From: Brachybacterium timonense | GTDB lineage: Bacteria > Actinomycetota > Actinomycetes > Actinomycetales > Dermabacteraceae | Reading direction: 5' to 3' | Length of the DNA: 64,000 bases | Assembly: GCF_900258505.1 (NCBI RefSeq) | Contig: NZ_LT984895.1 | Coordinates: 701,420-765,419, forward strand | Shown here: piece after piece, positions 54,447-62,592 of the stretch | How positions within the stretch are numbered: the first letter of the stretch is position 1 | Layout: the number at the start of each line of letters is the position of its first letter | Made by a program: the position numbers and the translations under genes | Notes under the pieces: generated by a model | What the model was told of the DNA's origin: nothing | The model's database searches: none | The model's input: only the letters and a program-made list of their open reading frames with translations

Positions 54447-56257
54447 CGCTCCTCCTCGCCGGTGCTCGTGCCGGGCGCCTCGGCGGAGGCAGCGTCAGCT
54501 CGCCGCTGGGCTTTTTCGGTTCGTCGGCGAGCACGCTCGGCCCGGTCGACCTCGACGAAACGCCGCACGAGGGCGTGGGCGTCAGCGATCCCGCACCGCT
54601 GCGCGAGGGTGTGCAGGCCCGTGGTGACGAGGTCTGCTCGATCGCACACGTCCTGATCGGTGAGCACGCGGGCCGGGTCGTCGTCGGCGATGAGCCGGCC
54701 ATCGGACATGACAAGCACCCTGTCGGTGTATTCGAGTGCGAGATGCATATCGTGGGTGATGAGCAGGACGGTGGTGCCGCGGGCGTTGATGCGGTGCAGG
54801 AAGTCCATGAACTCGGTGTAGTGAGCGAAGTCCTGCCCGGCAGTGGGCTCGTCCAGGATGAGCACGTCCGGGTCGAGGGCGAGCACGCAGGCGATGCTGA
54901 CGCGTTTCTTCTGGCCGTGGCTCAGTGCGGAGATCGGCCAGGAGCGGAACGGGGCGAGGCCGCAGACATCGAGCATCTCGGCGGTGCGTTCCGCGATGCG
55001 GTGCTCATCCCAGCCGCGGGCCCGCATGCCCAGGGCTATCTCCTCAGCGATCAGGGGGCGCGAGAGCATCTGCCCGGGTTCCTGCAGCACGAAGCCCACC
55101 TGTTCGCCGCGCTCGGCAATGGACCACTGTGCGGCATCGGCCGACCCGATCCGCACCACCCCGTCGGTGGTCTGCTCGAAGCCGCAGATCACGCGGGCCA
55201 GGGTGGATTTGCCGGCGCCGTTGGAGCCGAGCACGCCGATCATCTCGCCGCGGTCCACGCGCGCGGTGATGCCGTCAAGGATGCGCACGCTGTGTTCAGG
55301 TCCGGGGCGCAGCGTGCAGCCGACGTCTGTCAGCGTGAGGGCGGGAGGTCGAGCGTCGGCCCGTGGGGGAGCGCTGCGATCAGCGCGCGCGACCCACGTA
55401 CGCATGGCCTCGACCTGCTGCGGAGTCAGCTCGATCCGCTCGGCGCTGCCGGGGTGCTGCGCGGCCGTGACGGGTGCGCCTGCGTACCGCAGTGCCGCCA
55501 CATGCAGCGGCGGCCGGATGCCGTGCTGTTCCAGCAGGCCGGAGGCGATGATCTGATCCGGGGCGTCGTCGGCGATGATCCGGCCCGCGTCCATGAGCAC
55601 GATCCGGTCGAGATCGCGGTGGAGCACGTCCTCGAGGCGGTGCTCGACGATGATGACGGTGGCTCCCAGGTCGCGGTGCAGCGTGTCGATCAGCTCGACA
55701 GCGCTTCGCCCGGAGGCCGGGTCGAGGTTCGCCAGCGGCTCATCGAACAGCAACACCTCGACCTCGTCGACGAGCACCCCGGCGATCGCCACCCGCTGTT
55801 TCTGCCCGCCGGACAGGTTATGCGGGGAGGCGTCAAGGCGATGCTCAATGTGGGCGAGCTCGGCGGCGCGGCGCACACGCGGCGCCATCTGCTCGTGGGG
55901 GACTTGCTGATTCTCCAGGCTGAAGGCGATGTCCTCCGCGACAGTGAGGCCGACGAACTGGCCGTTGGAGTCCTGCAGCACGGTGCCGACGTGCCGCGCG
56001 GTCTCCACGAGCCCGGCCTGCGCCGGGTCGGCGCCCGCCACGCGGATGGTGCCGGTGGCAGTACCCGCGTAGCGGTGGGGGATCAAGCCGTTCAGGGCAT
56101 GGATCAGCGTGGACTTGCCCGATCCGGAGGCGCCGACGATCGCCACCTTCTGCCCGGCCTCGATCCGCAGATCGATGTCGCGCAGGGTGGGTTCGGACTG
56201 GGTCCGGTACTGGAAGGAGTACCCGATCAGCTCGATCGGCGGCGCAGCAGGAGTCAC
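54443..56257 (-). CDS. ECF transporter ATPase, fused A1-A2 (EcfAA')
   Basis: 604 residues: two complete ABC domains in tandem. First: VGASGSGKST, LSGGQKQRVAIAGVL, VLLFDEPLANLDP. Second: LGSNGAGKST, LSHGQKKRVSIACVLALDPDVLILDEPTAGQD. A Ser/His variation (LSHGQ) is seen in the second signature. Such fused EcfA pairs are normal in actinobacteria. Lies between the S and T genes, forming one transporter. Confidence 0.93.
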   Translation of the reverse strand: MTPAAPPIELIGYSFQYRTQSEPTLRDIDLRIEAGQKVAIVGASGSGKSTLIHALNGLIPHRYAGTATGTIRVAGADPAQAGLVETARHVGTVLQDSNGQFVGLTVAEDIAFSLENQQVPHEQMAPRVRRAAELAHIEHRLDASPHNLSGGQKQRVAIAGVLVDEVEVLLFDEPLANLDPASGRSAVELIDTLHRDLGATVIIVEHRLEDVLHRDLDRIVLMDAGRIIADDAPDQIIASGLLEQHGIRPPLHVAALRYAGAPVTAAQHPGSAERIELTPQQVEAMRTWVARADRSAPPRADARPPALTLTDVGCTLRPGPEHSVRILDGITARVDRGEMIGVLGSNGAGKSTLARVICGFEQTTDGVVRIGSADAAQWSIAERGEQVGFVLQEPGQMLSRPLIAEEIALGMRARGWDEHRIAERTAEMLDVCGLAPFRSWPISALSHGQKKRVSIACVLALDPDVLILDEPTAGQDFAHYTEFMDFLHRINARGTTVLLITHDMHLALEYTDRVLVMSDGRLIADDDPARVLTDQDVCDRADLVTTGLHTLAQRCGIADAHALVRRFVEVDRAERARRRTEKAQRRADAASAEAPGTSTGEEER

Positions 56258-56270
56258 AGCAGCGGGCAGG

Positions 56271-56822
56271 TCACTTCTCGACGGTCAGCGAACCGGTGCG
56301 CGTGCGGGTGCGGGAGTACACCAGCAGAATGAGCGTGCCGATCACGCAGGTGAGCACCGAGTTTGCGGCGAAAGCGAAGACGCCCTGCACGAACACCTTC
56401 GAGGCCGGCTCGGAGTAGATGAGGACGTCACCGAGCGGCGCGACCAGCAGCCACGCGACCGCGTGCGCGATCACCACGCCGATGGTGAACCGGGCGATCG
56501 TGCGGCCACCGAACTCGCCCTCGTGGATGAGGTGGCGCAGCATCACGAGGCCGACGATCAGGCCGAACACGGCGCTGGCGAGCTCCCAACTGAACCAGAT
56601 GCCATATCCGGTGGCGTCGGTGAGCACGTGCCCGATGAGACCCGCGAGGGCGCCGACGACCGGGCCGTACAGCACAGCGAACACGGCGAGCACTGCGTAC
56701 TGCAGCGCGATCGCGGTGTTCGGAATCGGGGAGGGAATCGCCACGAAGCGGGCGAGTACGAAGAACAGCGCGGCACCGATGCCGGTGGCGACGACCTGGG
56801 TGACGGGGGACGTGCGATGCAC
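56271..56822 (-). CDS. ECF transporter substrate-specific (S) component
   Basis: 183-residue S protein with six predicted helices. MHRTSPVTQVVATGIGAALFFVLARFVAIPSPIPNTAIALQYAVLAVFAVLYGP resembles the UPF0397/YpaA-like group (PF07155-type). Substrate is not evident: UPF0397 proteins have been linked to vitamins or thiamine/riboflavin precursors, while the SAM hydrolase upstream hints at a SAM-, adenosine- or methionine-related compound. GTG 56822 follows CAGGAG. Confidence 0.85.
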   Translation of the reverse strand: MHRTSPVTQVVATGIGAALFFVLARFVAIPSPIPNTAIALQYAVLAVFAVLYGPVVGALAGLIGHVLTDATGYGIWFSWELASAVFGLIVGLVMLRHLIHEGEFGGRTIARFTIGVVIAHAVAWLLVAPLGDVLIYSEPASKVFVQGVFAFAANSVLTCVIGTLILLVYSRTRTRTGSLTVEK

Positions 56823-56898
56823 GGGAACTCCTGTTCGTGGGGTGGGGGAGTGGGGCGGCGCCTCAATGCCGGGCTGGCCGCGAGGGCGGGAGAGCTGG

Positions 56899-57744
56899 TC
56901 AGCTCGGCGTGACGGGGGTGATGCTCACGCGCCAGGATTCCCCGGTGCCCAGGGAGAAAGCGCGTGCATAGTGCCCGCGGTTGATGGCGATCGCGGCACG
57001 GTCGAGCGAGTTGATGTAGAGCAGGGATTCGCCGACCTCGACGTCAGCGAAGCTGCGGGCGTAGCTCATCTGTGCGGAGTGCACGGCGGACCCATTGTGG
57101 TGCACGCGCAGCTGCACCCGGTCGCCGTGGCCGATGCCGAGTTCGGTGAGCAGGGCGCGGGGAATGGAGGTCCACAGGGAGCCGTAGCGCACGTCCAGGG
57201 TGTCGATGCAGCCGTGCACGCTGCCGCCGGTGATCTCTGGCTCGGTGACCGGGAGCGTCACCAGGTGTGAGAGATCCACGGCTGGCCCGACCTGCTCGTA
57301 GCTGATCACGCCGGCGGCGAGTCGCGCCCCGGTGTAGGCGTAGATGTCGCGGCCGTGGAACGTGTAGGACTCTTCGGATCCGGCACGGCGGTTGACGGTC
57401 TCGTCGATCTGCCGCAGCTCGGTGATGCCGACGAAATGATGCAGGTGGGTGAGGGTGCCGTTGTCGGGCGTGACCACCAGATGTCCGGTTGCCGTGCGTG
57501 CCACGACGGAAAGCCGGTCGGAGCCGACGCCCGGATCCACGACGGACACGAACACGGTTCCCTCTGGCCAGTACGCGGCCACCTGAGCGAGGCGATAGGA
57601 GCCCTCCCAGATGTCGTACGGCGGGATGTTGTGGGTCAGATCCGTGATGCGCAGCGAGGGAGCGACACCGACGGCGACGCCGTACATGGCGCTCACGGCG
57701 CCATCATCGAGACCGAAGTCGGACTGCAGGACCAGGGTGTGCAT
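56899..57744 (-). CDS. S-adenosyl-L-methionine hydrolase (adenosine-forming), DUF62
   Basis: 281-residue enzyme that splits SAM to adenosine and methionine, relative of fluorinases and chlorinases. Motifs: LQSDFGLDDGAVSAMYGV at the N-terminus, FVSVVDPGVGSDR, VTPDNGTLTHL and FHGRDIYAYTGARLAAG. The residues suit the hydrolase more than the halogenase. ATG 57744 has no ribosome site; CATACT lies 6 nt upstream. First gene of the ECF operon, 76 bp before the S component. Confidence 0.92.
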   Translation of the reverse strand: MHTLVLQSDFGLDDGAVSAMYGVAVGVAPSLRITDLTHNIPPYDIWEGSYRLAQVAAYWPEGTVFVSVVDPGVGSDRLSVVARTATGHLVVTPDNGTLTHLHHFVGITELRQIDETVNRRAGSEESYTFHGRDIYAYTGARLAAGVISYEQVGPAVDLSHLVTLPVTEPEITGGSVHGCIDTLDVRYGSLWTSIPRALLTELGIGHGDRVQLRVHHNGSAVHSAQMSYARSFADVEVGESLLYINSLDRAAIAINRGHYARAFSLGTGESWRVSITPVTPS

Positions 57745-57750
57745 GAGCGC

Positions 57751-57756
57751 AGTATG
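57751..57756 (-). promoter_or_regulatory. Possible -10 box of a leaderless SAM hydrolase-ECF operon mRNA
   Basis: CATACT on the reverse strand, 6 nt before ATG 57744. Confidence 0.4.
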
Positions 57757-57838
57757 CGCCCTGTGCACGGTCGCGGCACGGCCTGTGCGTCACATGCCGT
57801 CATGTTGTGATCTGGGATGTGATCTGCGCGGCGTTCGG

Positions 57839-57858
57839 TGCCGCACAATGCCGCACAA
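57839..57858 (+). repeat. Tandem 10-bp direct repeat over the EEP promoter
   Basis: TGCCGCACAA occurs twice back to back, duplicating the candidate -10 CACAAT just ahead of the endonuclease/phosphatase gene. Confidence 0.6.
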
Positions 57859-57859
57859 T
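57854..57859 (+). promoter_or_regulatory. Possible -10 box of a leaderless EEP mRNA
   Basis: CACAAT, 6 nt before ATG 57866; part of the duplicated 10-mer. Confidence 0.4.
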
Positions 57860-57865
57860 GGGCTT

Positions 57866-58675
57866 ATGTTTCCCGCTTCTGCTGCTGCGCCAGCCCTGAC
57901 CGTGCTCACCCAGAACATCCGCATGGCCTCGCCATCCACGGCCCCGGGGGACCCCGACCATTGGGAGGATCGGCGCCATGCACTCGCGCAGCTGCTGACA
58001 GACAGCGCAGCAGATGTGGTGGCCACACAGGAGGTGCTGGCTGGGCAGATTCCGGTCCTGCATTCTGTTCTGGGACAGACGCATCTGCAGCTGGGTTTCG
58101 GCCGCGAGGGCGGTGGCCGGGGTGAGCACAATCTGCTGTTTCTGCGCCGTGACCGCTTCGAGGTGCTGGACTGGTTCCAGTTCTGGCTCTCACAGCAGCC
58201 GTTACTGATGGGGTCGACGGGCTGGGATGCGGCCTGCCCGCGGATCGCGGTGCTCGCGACGGTGCGGGACCGCGTCACTGACGAGACGTTGACGCTGGTC
58301 AACACGCATCTGGACCATGTCAGCGAGGATGCACGTGTGCAGGGCGCTCGGGTGATCCTCGAACAGATCGGCGCGATCAGCGAGGCCGGGCCGGTGGTCA
58401 TCACCGGTGATTTCAATGCGGCAGCGGGCTCGAGCGAGACGTGGCAGCTGTTCCAGCAGGCTGGTTTCCAGGACTGTCATGACGGTGCCGGCGAGCACCT
58501 GGGCGAGGACATCGGCACGTTCCCGGACTATGAGGACCCTGTGGTCGGTGCCGATCGGATCGACTGGATCCTCACCCGCGGCGTCGAGACGGACACCTAC
58601 AGTGCGCAGGCGTACCGGCACGACGGCGCCTGGGCGAGCGATCACGCCGCGGTGGCGGTGACGCTGCACTGCTGA
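57866..58675 (+). CDS. Endonuclease/exonuclease/phosphatase family protein
   Basis: 269-residue EEP-fold metal-dependent hydrolase, cytoplasmic. LTVLTQNIRM, ATQEVLAGQI (catalytic Glu), LVNTHLDH, ITGDFNA, DRIDWILTRG and SDHAAVAVTL are all present. The substrate could be DNA, sphingolipid- or inositol-type phosphates and cannot be told. Start ATG 57866; divergent from the SAM hydrolase. Confidence 0.9.
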   Translation: MFPASAAAPALTVLTQNIRMASPSTAPGDPDHWEDRRHALAQLLTDSAADVVATQEVLAGQIPVLHSVLGQTHLQLGFGREGGGRGEHNLLFLRRDRFEVLDWFQFWLSQQPLLMGSTGWDAACPRIAVLATVRDRVTDETLTLVNTHLDHVSEDARVQGARVILEQIGAISEAGPVVITGDFNAAAGSSETWQLFQQAGFQDCHDGAGEHLGEDIGTFPDYEDPVVGADRIDWILTRGVETDTYSAQAYRHDGAWASDHAAVAVTLHC

Positions 58676-58733
58676 GTGCGCTGGGATATCGCTGGATTCC
58701 CCCGGGTGCCGTTGACGGCCGTGACCGGCCCGG

Positions 58734-59744
58734 TCAGGCGCCGAGCCCCCACGCGTCGGCGAGCAGCTCGAGAGCGTGCAGCCGGTCAGCAGGGTCCGCG
58801 TAGTAAGCGGTCAGGATCAGTTCGTCGGCGCCGGTCGAGTCAACGATCTGCTCAAGCTGCTCCACAACGGTCTGTGGGGAACCGACGGCTTTGACCGCGA
58901 GCGTCTGCTCCACACGGTCGACCAGTTCCTGCGGGGCCACCTCGTGAATCGGGCGGGGCGGCTGGATCTTCTGCCGCTGACCGGTGACCACGCCCAGGAA
59001 CATCTGCTGCAGCGTCGTGTACTGGCGCTGTGCTTCGTCGTCGGTGTCACTGACCACGAGGTTCACACCCACCATCGTGTGCGGGGTGTCGATCTGGGCG
59101 GTCTGCGCCTGCGCATCGAAACGGTCACGGTAGACGTTCAGCGCCTGCAGATGCTGGAACGGCGCGAAATGGCTGGCCACGGCGAAGGGCATGCCGAGCG
59201 TTGCGGCGAGCTGTGCGCCACTGACTGTGGATCCCAGCACCCACATCGGCACCTCGGTGCCTTCGGCCACCGCTGCAGAGATCTGCCGCGTGGTGGCGTG
59301 TTCGGTGCTGGACCACGCACGCATCTGCGCCACCGACTCGATGAACGCCGACGGTTCAGCGCTCGTGCGTGACAGCAGCTGCGCTGTGAGCGGGTCTGTG
59401 CCAGGTGCGCGGCCGAGTCCCAGGTCGATGCGGTTGCCGTGCATCTGCACGAGAGTGCCGAACTGCTCGATCACCGTAAGCGGCGCATGGTTGGGCAGCA
59501 TGATGCCGCCGGAGCCGACGCGGATTCGTTCCGTCAGACCTGCTGCCTGCCCGATCAGGAGCGCGGTGGCGTTGGAGGCCAGGGAGCGGGTGTTGTGATG
59601 CTCGGCGAACCAGTAGCGGTGGTAGCCCAGGCGGTCGGCGGCCTGCGCCCCGTCCATGGAGGCGGTGATCGCCTGGGCGGTGCTCATTCCCTCGGAGATC
59701 GGCACCAGATCGAGGATCGACAGGGGGACATGCGGGGTGCTCAT
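58734..59744 (-). CDS. LLM class flavin-dependent oxidoreductase
   Basis: 336-residue luciferase-like monooxygenase. LSILDLVPISEGMSTAQAI, RYWFAEHHNTRSLASNATALLIG, GSGGIMLPNHAPLTVIEQFGTL and IDLGLGRAPGTDPLT are the family blocks (YwcH/MsnO8-like). Uses FMNH2; substrate unknown. ATG 59744 has no ribosome site but TAGATT lies 6 nt upstream. Confidence 0.92.
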   Translation of the reverse strand: MSTPHVPLSILDLVPISEGMSTAQAITASMDGAQAADRLGYHRYWFAEHHNTRSLASNATALLIGQAAGLTERIRVGSGGIMLPNHAPLTVIEQFGTLVQMHGNRIDLGLGRAPGTDPLTAQLLSRTSAEPSAFIESVAQMRAWSSTEHATTRQISAAVAEGTEVPMWVLGSTVSGAQLAATLGMPFAVASHFAPFQHLQALNVYRDRFDAQAQTAQIDTPHTMVGVNLVVSDTDDEAQRQYTTLQQMFLGVVTGQRQKIQPPRPIHEVAPQELVDRVEQTLAVKAVGSPQTVVEQLEQIVDSTGADELILTAYYADPADRLHALELLADAWGLGA

Positions 59745-59750
59745 GCGGCG

Positions 59751-59756
59751 AATCTA
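59751..59756 (-). promoter_or_regulatory. -10 box of a leaderless LLM oxidoreductase mRNA
   Basis: TAGATT on the reverse strand, 6 nt before ATG 59744. Confidence 0.5.
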
Positions 59757-59772
59757 TCGCGGGGTGAGTCTT

Positions 59773-60753
59773 CTATCGCGCGGGCGGAGCCGTGGCTTCG
59801 CCGCCCTCGCCGCGAATCGGCACGTGAGCGTCCGGAATGTCGTCGTAGCTGGCGGGGTCGGAGATCGGCTCGAGGTGGGTGAGCACCACCAGCTCGGGCA
59901 GGGCATCGGTGAGCTCGTGCTCGAGTGACTCGATGTAGTCGTGGCCGCGTTTGACGGTCCAGTCGTCCGGCACGAGCACGTGAACGTTCATGAATTTCTG
60001 CTGGCCGGCTTCGCGGGTCTGCAGGCCGTGGAAGGCCACCGGGTCCTCGCCGTCGGCGCGCCGACGCAGAATGCCGGTGATCACCTCGTGGTCCTCCTCG
60101 CCGAGGGATTTGTCGAGCAGACCGGAGACGGATTCAGAGACGAGACCCACCCCGGTGACGATGATGTTCACACCCACCGCGAAGGCAACGATCGGGTCGA
60201 GCCGCTCCCAGCCGGTGAGCCAGACGAGGCCCACCCCGAGAATCACTCCGACGGACGTCCACACATCGGTGAGCAGATGTTTGCCGTCGGCCTTCAGAGT
60301 GATGGAGCGGTGCCGGCGCCCTGCCCGCAGTAGCACCATCGCTACGGCTCCGTTCAGCACGGAGGCGATCACCGAGATCCCCAGGCCCCAGCCAACGTTT
60401 TCGAGCGGCTCAGGGCGCACGAAGCGCTGCACGGCGGTCACCAGGATCACGGCGGCAGCGACGAAGATCATCGTGCCTTCGACGGCTGCGGAGAAGTATT
60501 CGGCCTTCGCCCGCCCGTACAGGAACCGCTCGGTGGCCGGCTGCGCAGCGATCTTCAGCGCGATGAGGGCGACTACCGCGGCGACCAGGTTCACGGTGGA
60601 TTCGGCGGTATCGGAGAGCAGACCCACGGACCCGGTCATCGCCCAGGCGCCGCCCTTCAGGGCGATCGTGGCGATCGCCGCGGCGATGGACAGCCAGGCG
60701 AAGCGGGTGAGGTCCGTGGGGGTGTGCGTACGGGTTTCGGTAGGGGCGTTCAC
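59773..60753 (-). CDS. Cation diffusion facilitator family transporter
   Basis: 326-residue metal/proton antiporter with six helices and a cytosolic domain. Metal site residues: SDTAES in helix 2 and HLLTD in helix 5 (ADGKHLLTDVWTS). The C-terminal domain (about 210-300) contains HDYIESLEHELTDALPELVVLTHLEP. Zn, Fe or Mn export are possible. Start GTG 60753 has GAGGTG at 9 nt. 66 bp separate it from the following sugar permease; the two need not be related. Confidence 0.9.
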   Translation of the reverse strand: MNAPTETRTHTPTDLTRFAWLSIAAAIATIALKGGAWAMTGSVGLLSDTAESTVNLVAAVVALIALKIAAQPATERFLYGRAKAEYFSAAVEGTMIFVAAAVILVTAVQRFVRPEPLENVGWGLGISVIASVLNGAVAMVLLRAGRRHRSITLKADGKHLLTDVWTSVGVILGVGLVWLTGWERLDPIVAFAVGVNIIVTGVGLVSESVSGLLDKSLGEEDHEVITGILRRRADGEDPVAFHGLQTREAGQQKFMNVHVLVPDDWTVKRGHDYIESLEHELTDALPELVVLTHLEPISDPASYDDIPDAHVPIRGEGGEATAPPAR

Positions 60754-60820
60754 AGGGGTGTCACCTCGTCGAGAGCGGCTCTCGCGCCGAGAGTCGACCC
60801 CAGCGTACGCGCCGATGAGG

Positions 60821-61696
60821 TCACTGCCCGCCGCCGAGCCCCGTCGCCGTGAAGCCGCTGACGATCTGTCGCTGGAACACCGTGAACAGGATCACCAGAG
60901 GCAGGCCACCGATCACGGCGCTGGCCATCGACTGGGCGTACTGGAGGCCGTAGGCATCCTGGACGGTGCCCAGACCCACGGGGATCGTCATCAGCTCTGG
61001 CGAGTTGGTGATGATGAAGGGCCACAGGAAGTTGTTCCACGCGCCGATGAACACGAAGATCGCCACAGCCACGAGGATCGAACGCGACAGCGGCAGCACC
61101 ACCGTGGCGAGGATCCGCAGGTTCGAGGCGCCGTCCAATCGGGCGGCCTCCTCCAGTTCGGTGGGCACCTGGTCGAAGAAGTTCTTCAGCACGATCACCA
61201 TGAGCGGAGCAACGATCTGCGGCAGCGTCACCCCGGCCAGCGTGTCCGACAGTCGCAGCAGCTTCATCTGCTCGAACAGCGGCACGATGAGGATCTGCGG
61301 GGGCACCATGATCGCGGCGACCGTCAGACCGAACAGAACGCCGCGGCCGGGGAAGCGGTGGCGGGAGAAGGCGTAGGCGGCAGGGACCGAGACCAGCAGG
61401 GTGAGTGCCGTGACCGCGGTGGAGACCAGCAGGGAGTTCCAGAGCCAGCGCGGCAGGCCGGAGGCGGAGAGCACGGCGGTGTAGGCATCGATGCTCCACC
61501 CGTGCTCGGGCCAGAACCGCAGGGGAGTGGCCGCAGCGTCGGCCTCGGTCTTGAACGAGACGGACACGGCGAACAGGATCGGCAGCGCCCACAGGATCGC
61601 AGCGAGCGCGAGTGCGGCAATGGCGATCACTGTCACGGCGCGGGAGGAGCCGAGGGTGAGGCGGCGAGTGCGGGCGGTATCCGTGGCGGAGCTCAT
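60821..61696 (-). CDS. Carbohydrate ABC transporter permease (MalG-like)
   Basis: 291-residue CUT1 permease. EAA loop ELEEAARLDGASNLRILATVVLPLS, WNNFLWPFIITNS and the QRQIVSGFTATGLGGG ending are typical. The gene overlaps nothing and follows the other permease by 1 bp. Confidence 0.92.
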   Translation of the reverse strand: MSSATDTARTRRLTLGSSRAVTVIAIAALALAAILWALPILFAVSVSFKTEADAAATPLRFWPEHGWSIDAYTAVLSASGLPRWLWNSLLVSTAVTALTLLVSVPAAYAFSRHRFPGRGVLFGLTVAAIMVPPQILIVPLFEQMKLLRLSDTLAGVTLPQIVAPLMVIVLKNFFDQVPTELEEAARLDGASNLRILATVVLPLSRSILVAVAIFVFIGAWNNFLWPFIITNSPELMTIPVGLGTVQDAYGLQYAQSMASAVIGGLPLVILFTVFQRQIVSGFTATGLGGGQ

Positions 61697-61697
61697 C

Positions 61698-62579
61698 TCA
61701 GGCTCCCTTCTGCTGGCGACGCATGATGGCGACCTGGGCCAGCGACAGCACGACGATCAGGGCGAAGAACAGGTACGAGATGGCCGAGGCGTAGCCGAGT
61801 CGGTAGCCGACGAATCCCACGTCGTAGATGTACTGGAGCACCGACCGTGTCGCGCCATCGGGCCCGCCCGCAGTGAGCAGAAAGATCTGGTCGAAGACCT
61901 TCAGCGAGGCGAGGATCTGCAACAGCAGGATCAGCACCGTGGTGGGACGGACCATCGGCAGGGTGACGGACACGAGTCGACGCCAGGGACCGGCGCCGTC
62001 GAGTGCTGCCGCCTCGTATACGTGATCCGGGATGCTCTGCAGAGCGGAGAGGTACAGCAGGAAGTTGAATCCGATCGTCCACCACACAGTGACCAGGGCG
62101 ATCGCCCACATAGCCACGTTCGCATCGGACAACCAGGGGATGTTCGAACCGCCGAGGCGCACCAGGAGCCCGTTGATGAGGCCGAAGTCGTTCGCATAGA
62201 CCATGCCCCAGATCCCGGTGACCACGGAGACCGGCAGGAGGAACGGTGCGAAGAAGGACAGACGCCACATCCACTGGCCGGGCAGCCCGGTGGAGACGAG
62301 GTAGGCCAGCGCAAAGCTCAGCACCACGAGCGGCACCGAGGTGATCACCGTGAAGAACACGGTGTTGCCAAGGCTGGACCAGACGTCGGGGTCGGTGAGC
62401 GCCTCGGCATAGTTCGCGAGCCCCGTCATCCGCACCCGCGGCGCGGCGAGGGACCGGTCGGTCAGGCTCATCCACAGGCCGTAGAGGATCGGCCAGACGA
62501 GAAAGAGTGCGAAGACGACGACGTAGGGGATTGTGAACCAGATCGCGCCGCGGGAGGCGAGTGGAGTACGGGTGCTCAT
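61698..62579 (-). CDS. Carbohydrate ABC transporter permease (MalF-like)
   Basis: 293-residue CUT1 permease with six helices. EAA loop HVYEAAALDGAGPWRRLVSVTLPMV; LTAGGPDGATRSVLQYIYDVGF precedes the last helix. Middle gene of the operon receptor, permease, permease; no glycosidase is adjacent within the window, so the sugar is unknown. Confidence 0.92.
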   Translation of the reverse strand: MSTRTPLASRGAIWFTIPYVVVFALFLVWPILYGLWMSLTDRSLAAPRVRMTGLANYAEALTDPDVWSSLGNTVFFTVITSVPLVVLSFALAYLVSTGLPGQWMWRLSFFAPFLLPVSVVTGIWGMVYANDFGLINGLLVRLGGSNIPWLSDANVAMWAIALVTVWWTIGFNFLLYLSALQSIPDHVYEAAALDGAGPWRRLVSVTLPMVRPTTVLILLLQILASLKVFDQIFLLTAGGPDGATRSVLQYIYDVGFVGYRLGYASAISYLFFALIVVLSLAQVAIMRRQQKGA

Positions 62580-62592
62580 CGGTGTGTCCTCC

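Noticed and set aside
56823..56898. SAM riboswitch ahead of the ECF S component
   Set aside because: The gap is only 76 bp and shows no conserved riboswitch core or terminator; a SAM riboswitch is tempting given the hydrolase but unsupported.
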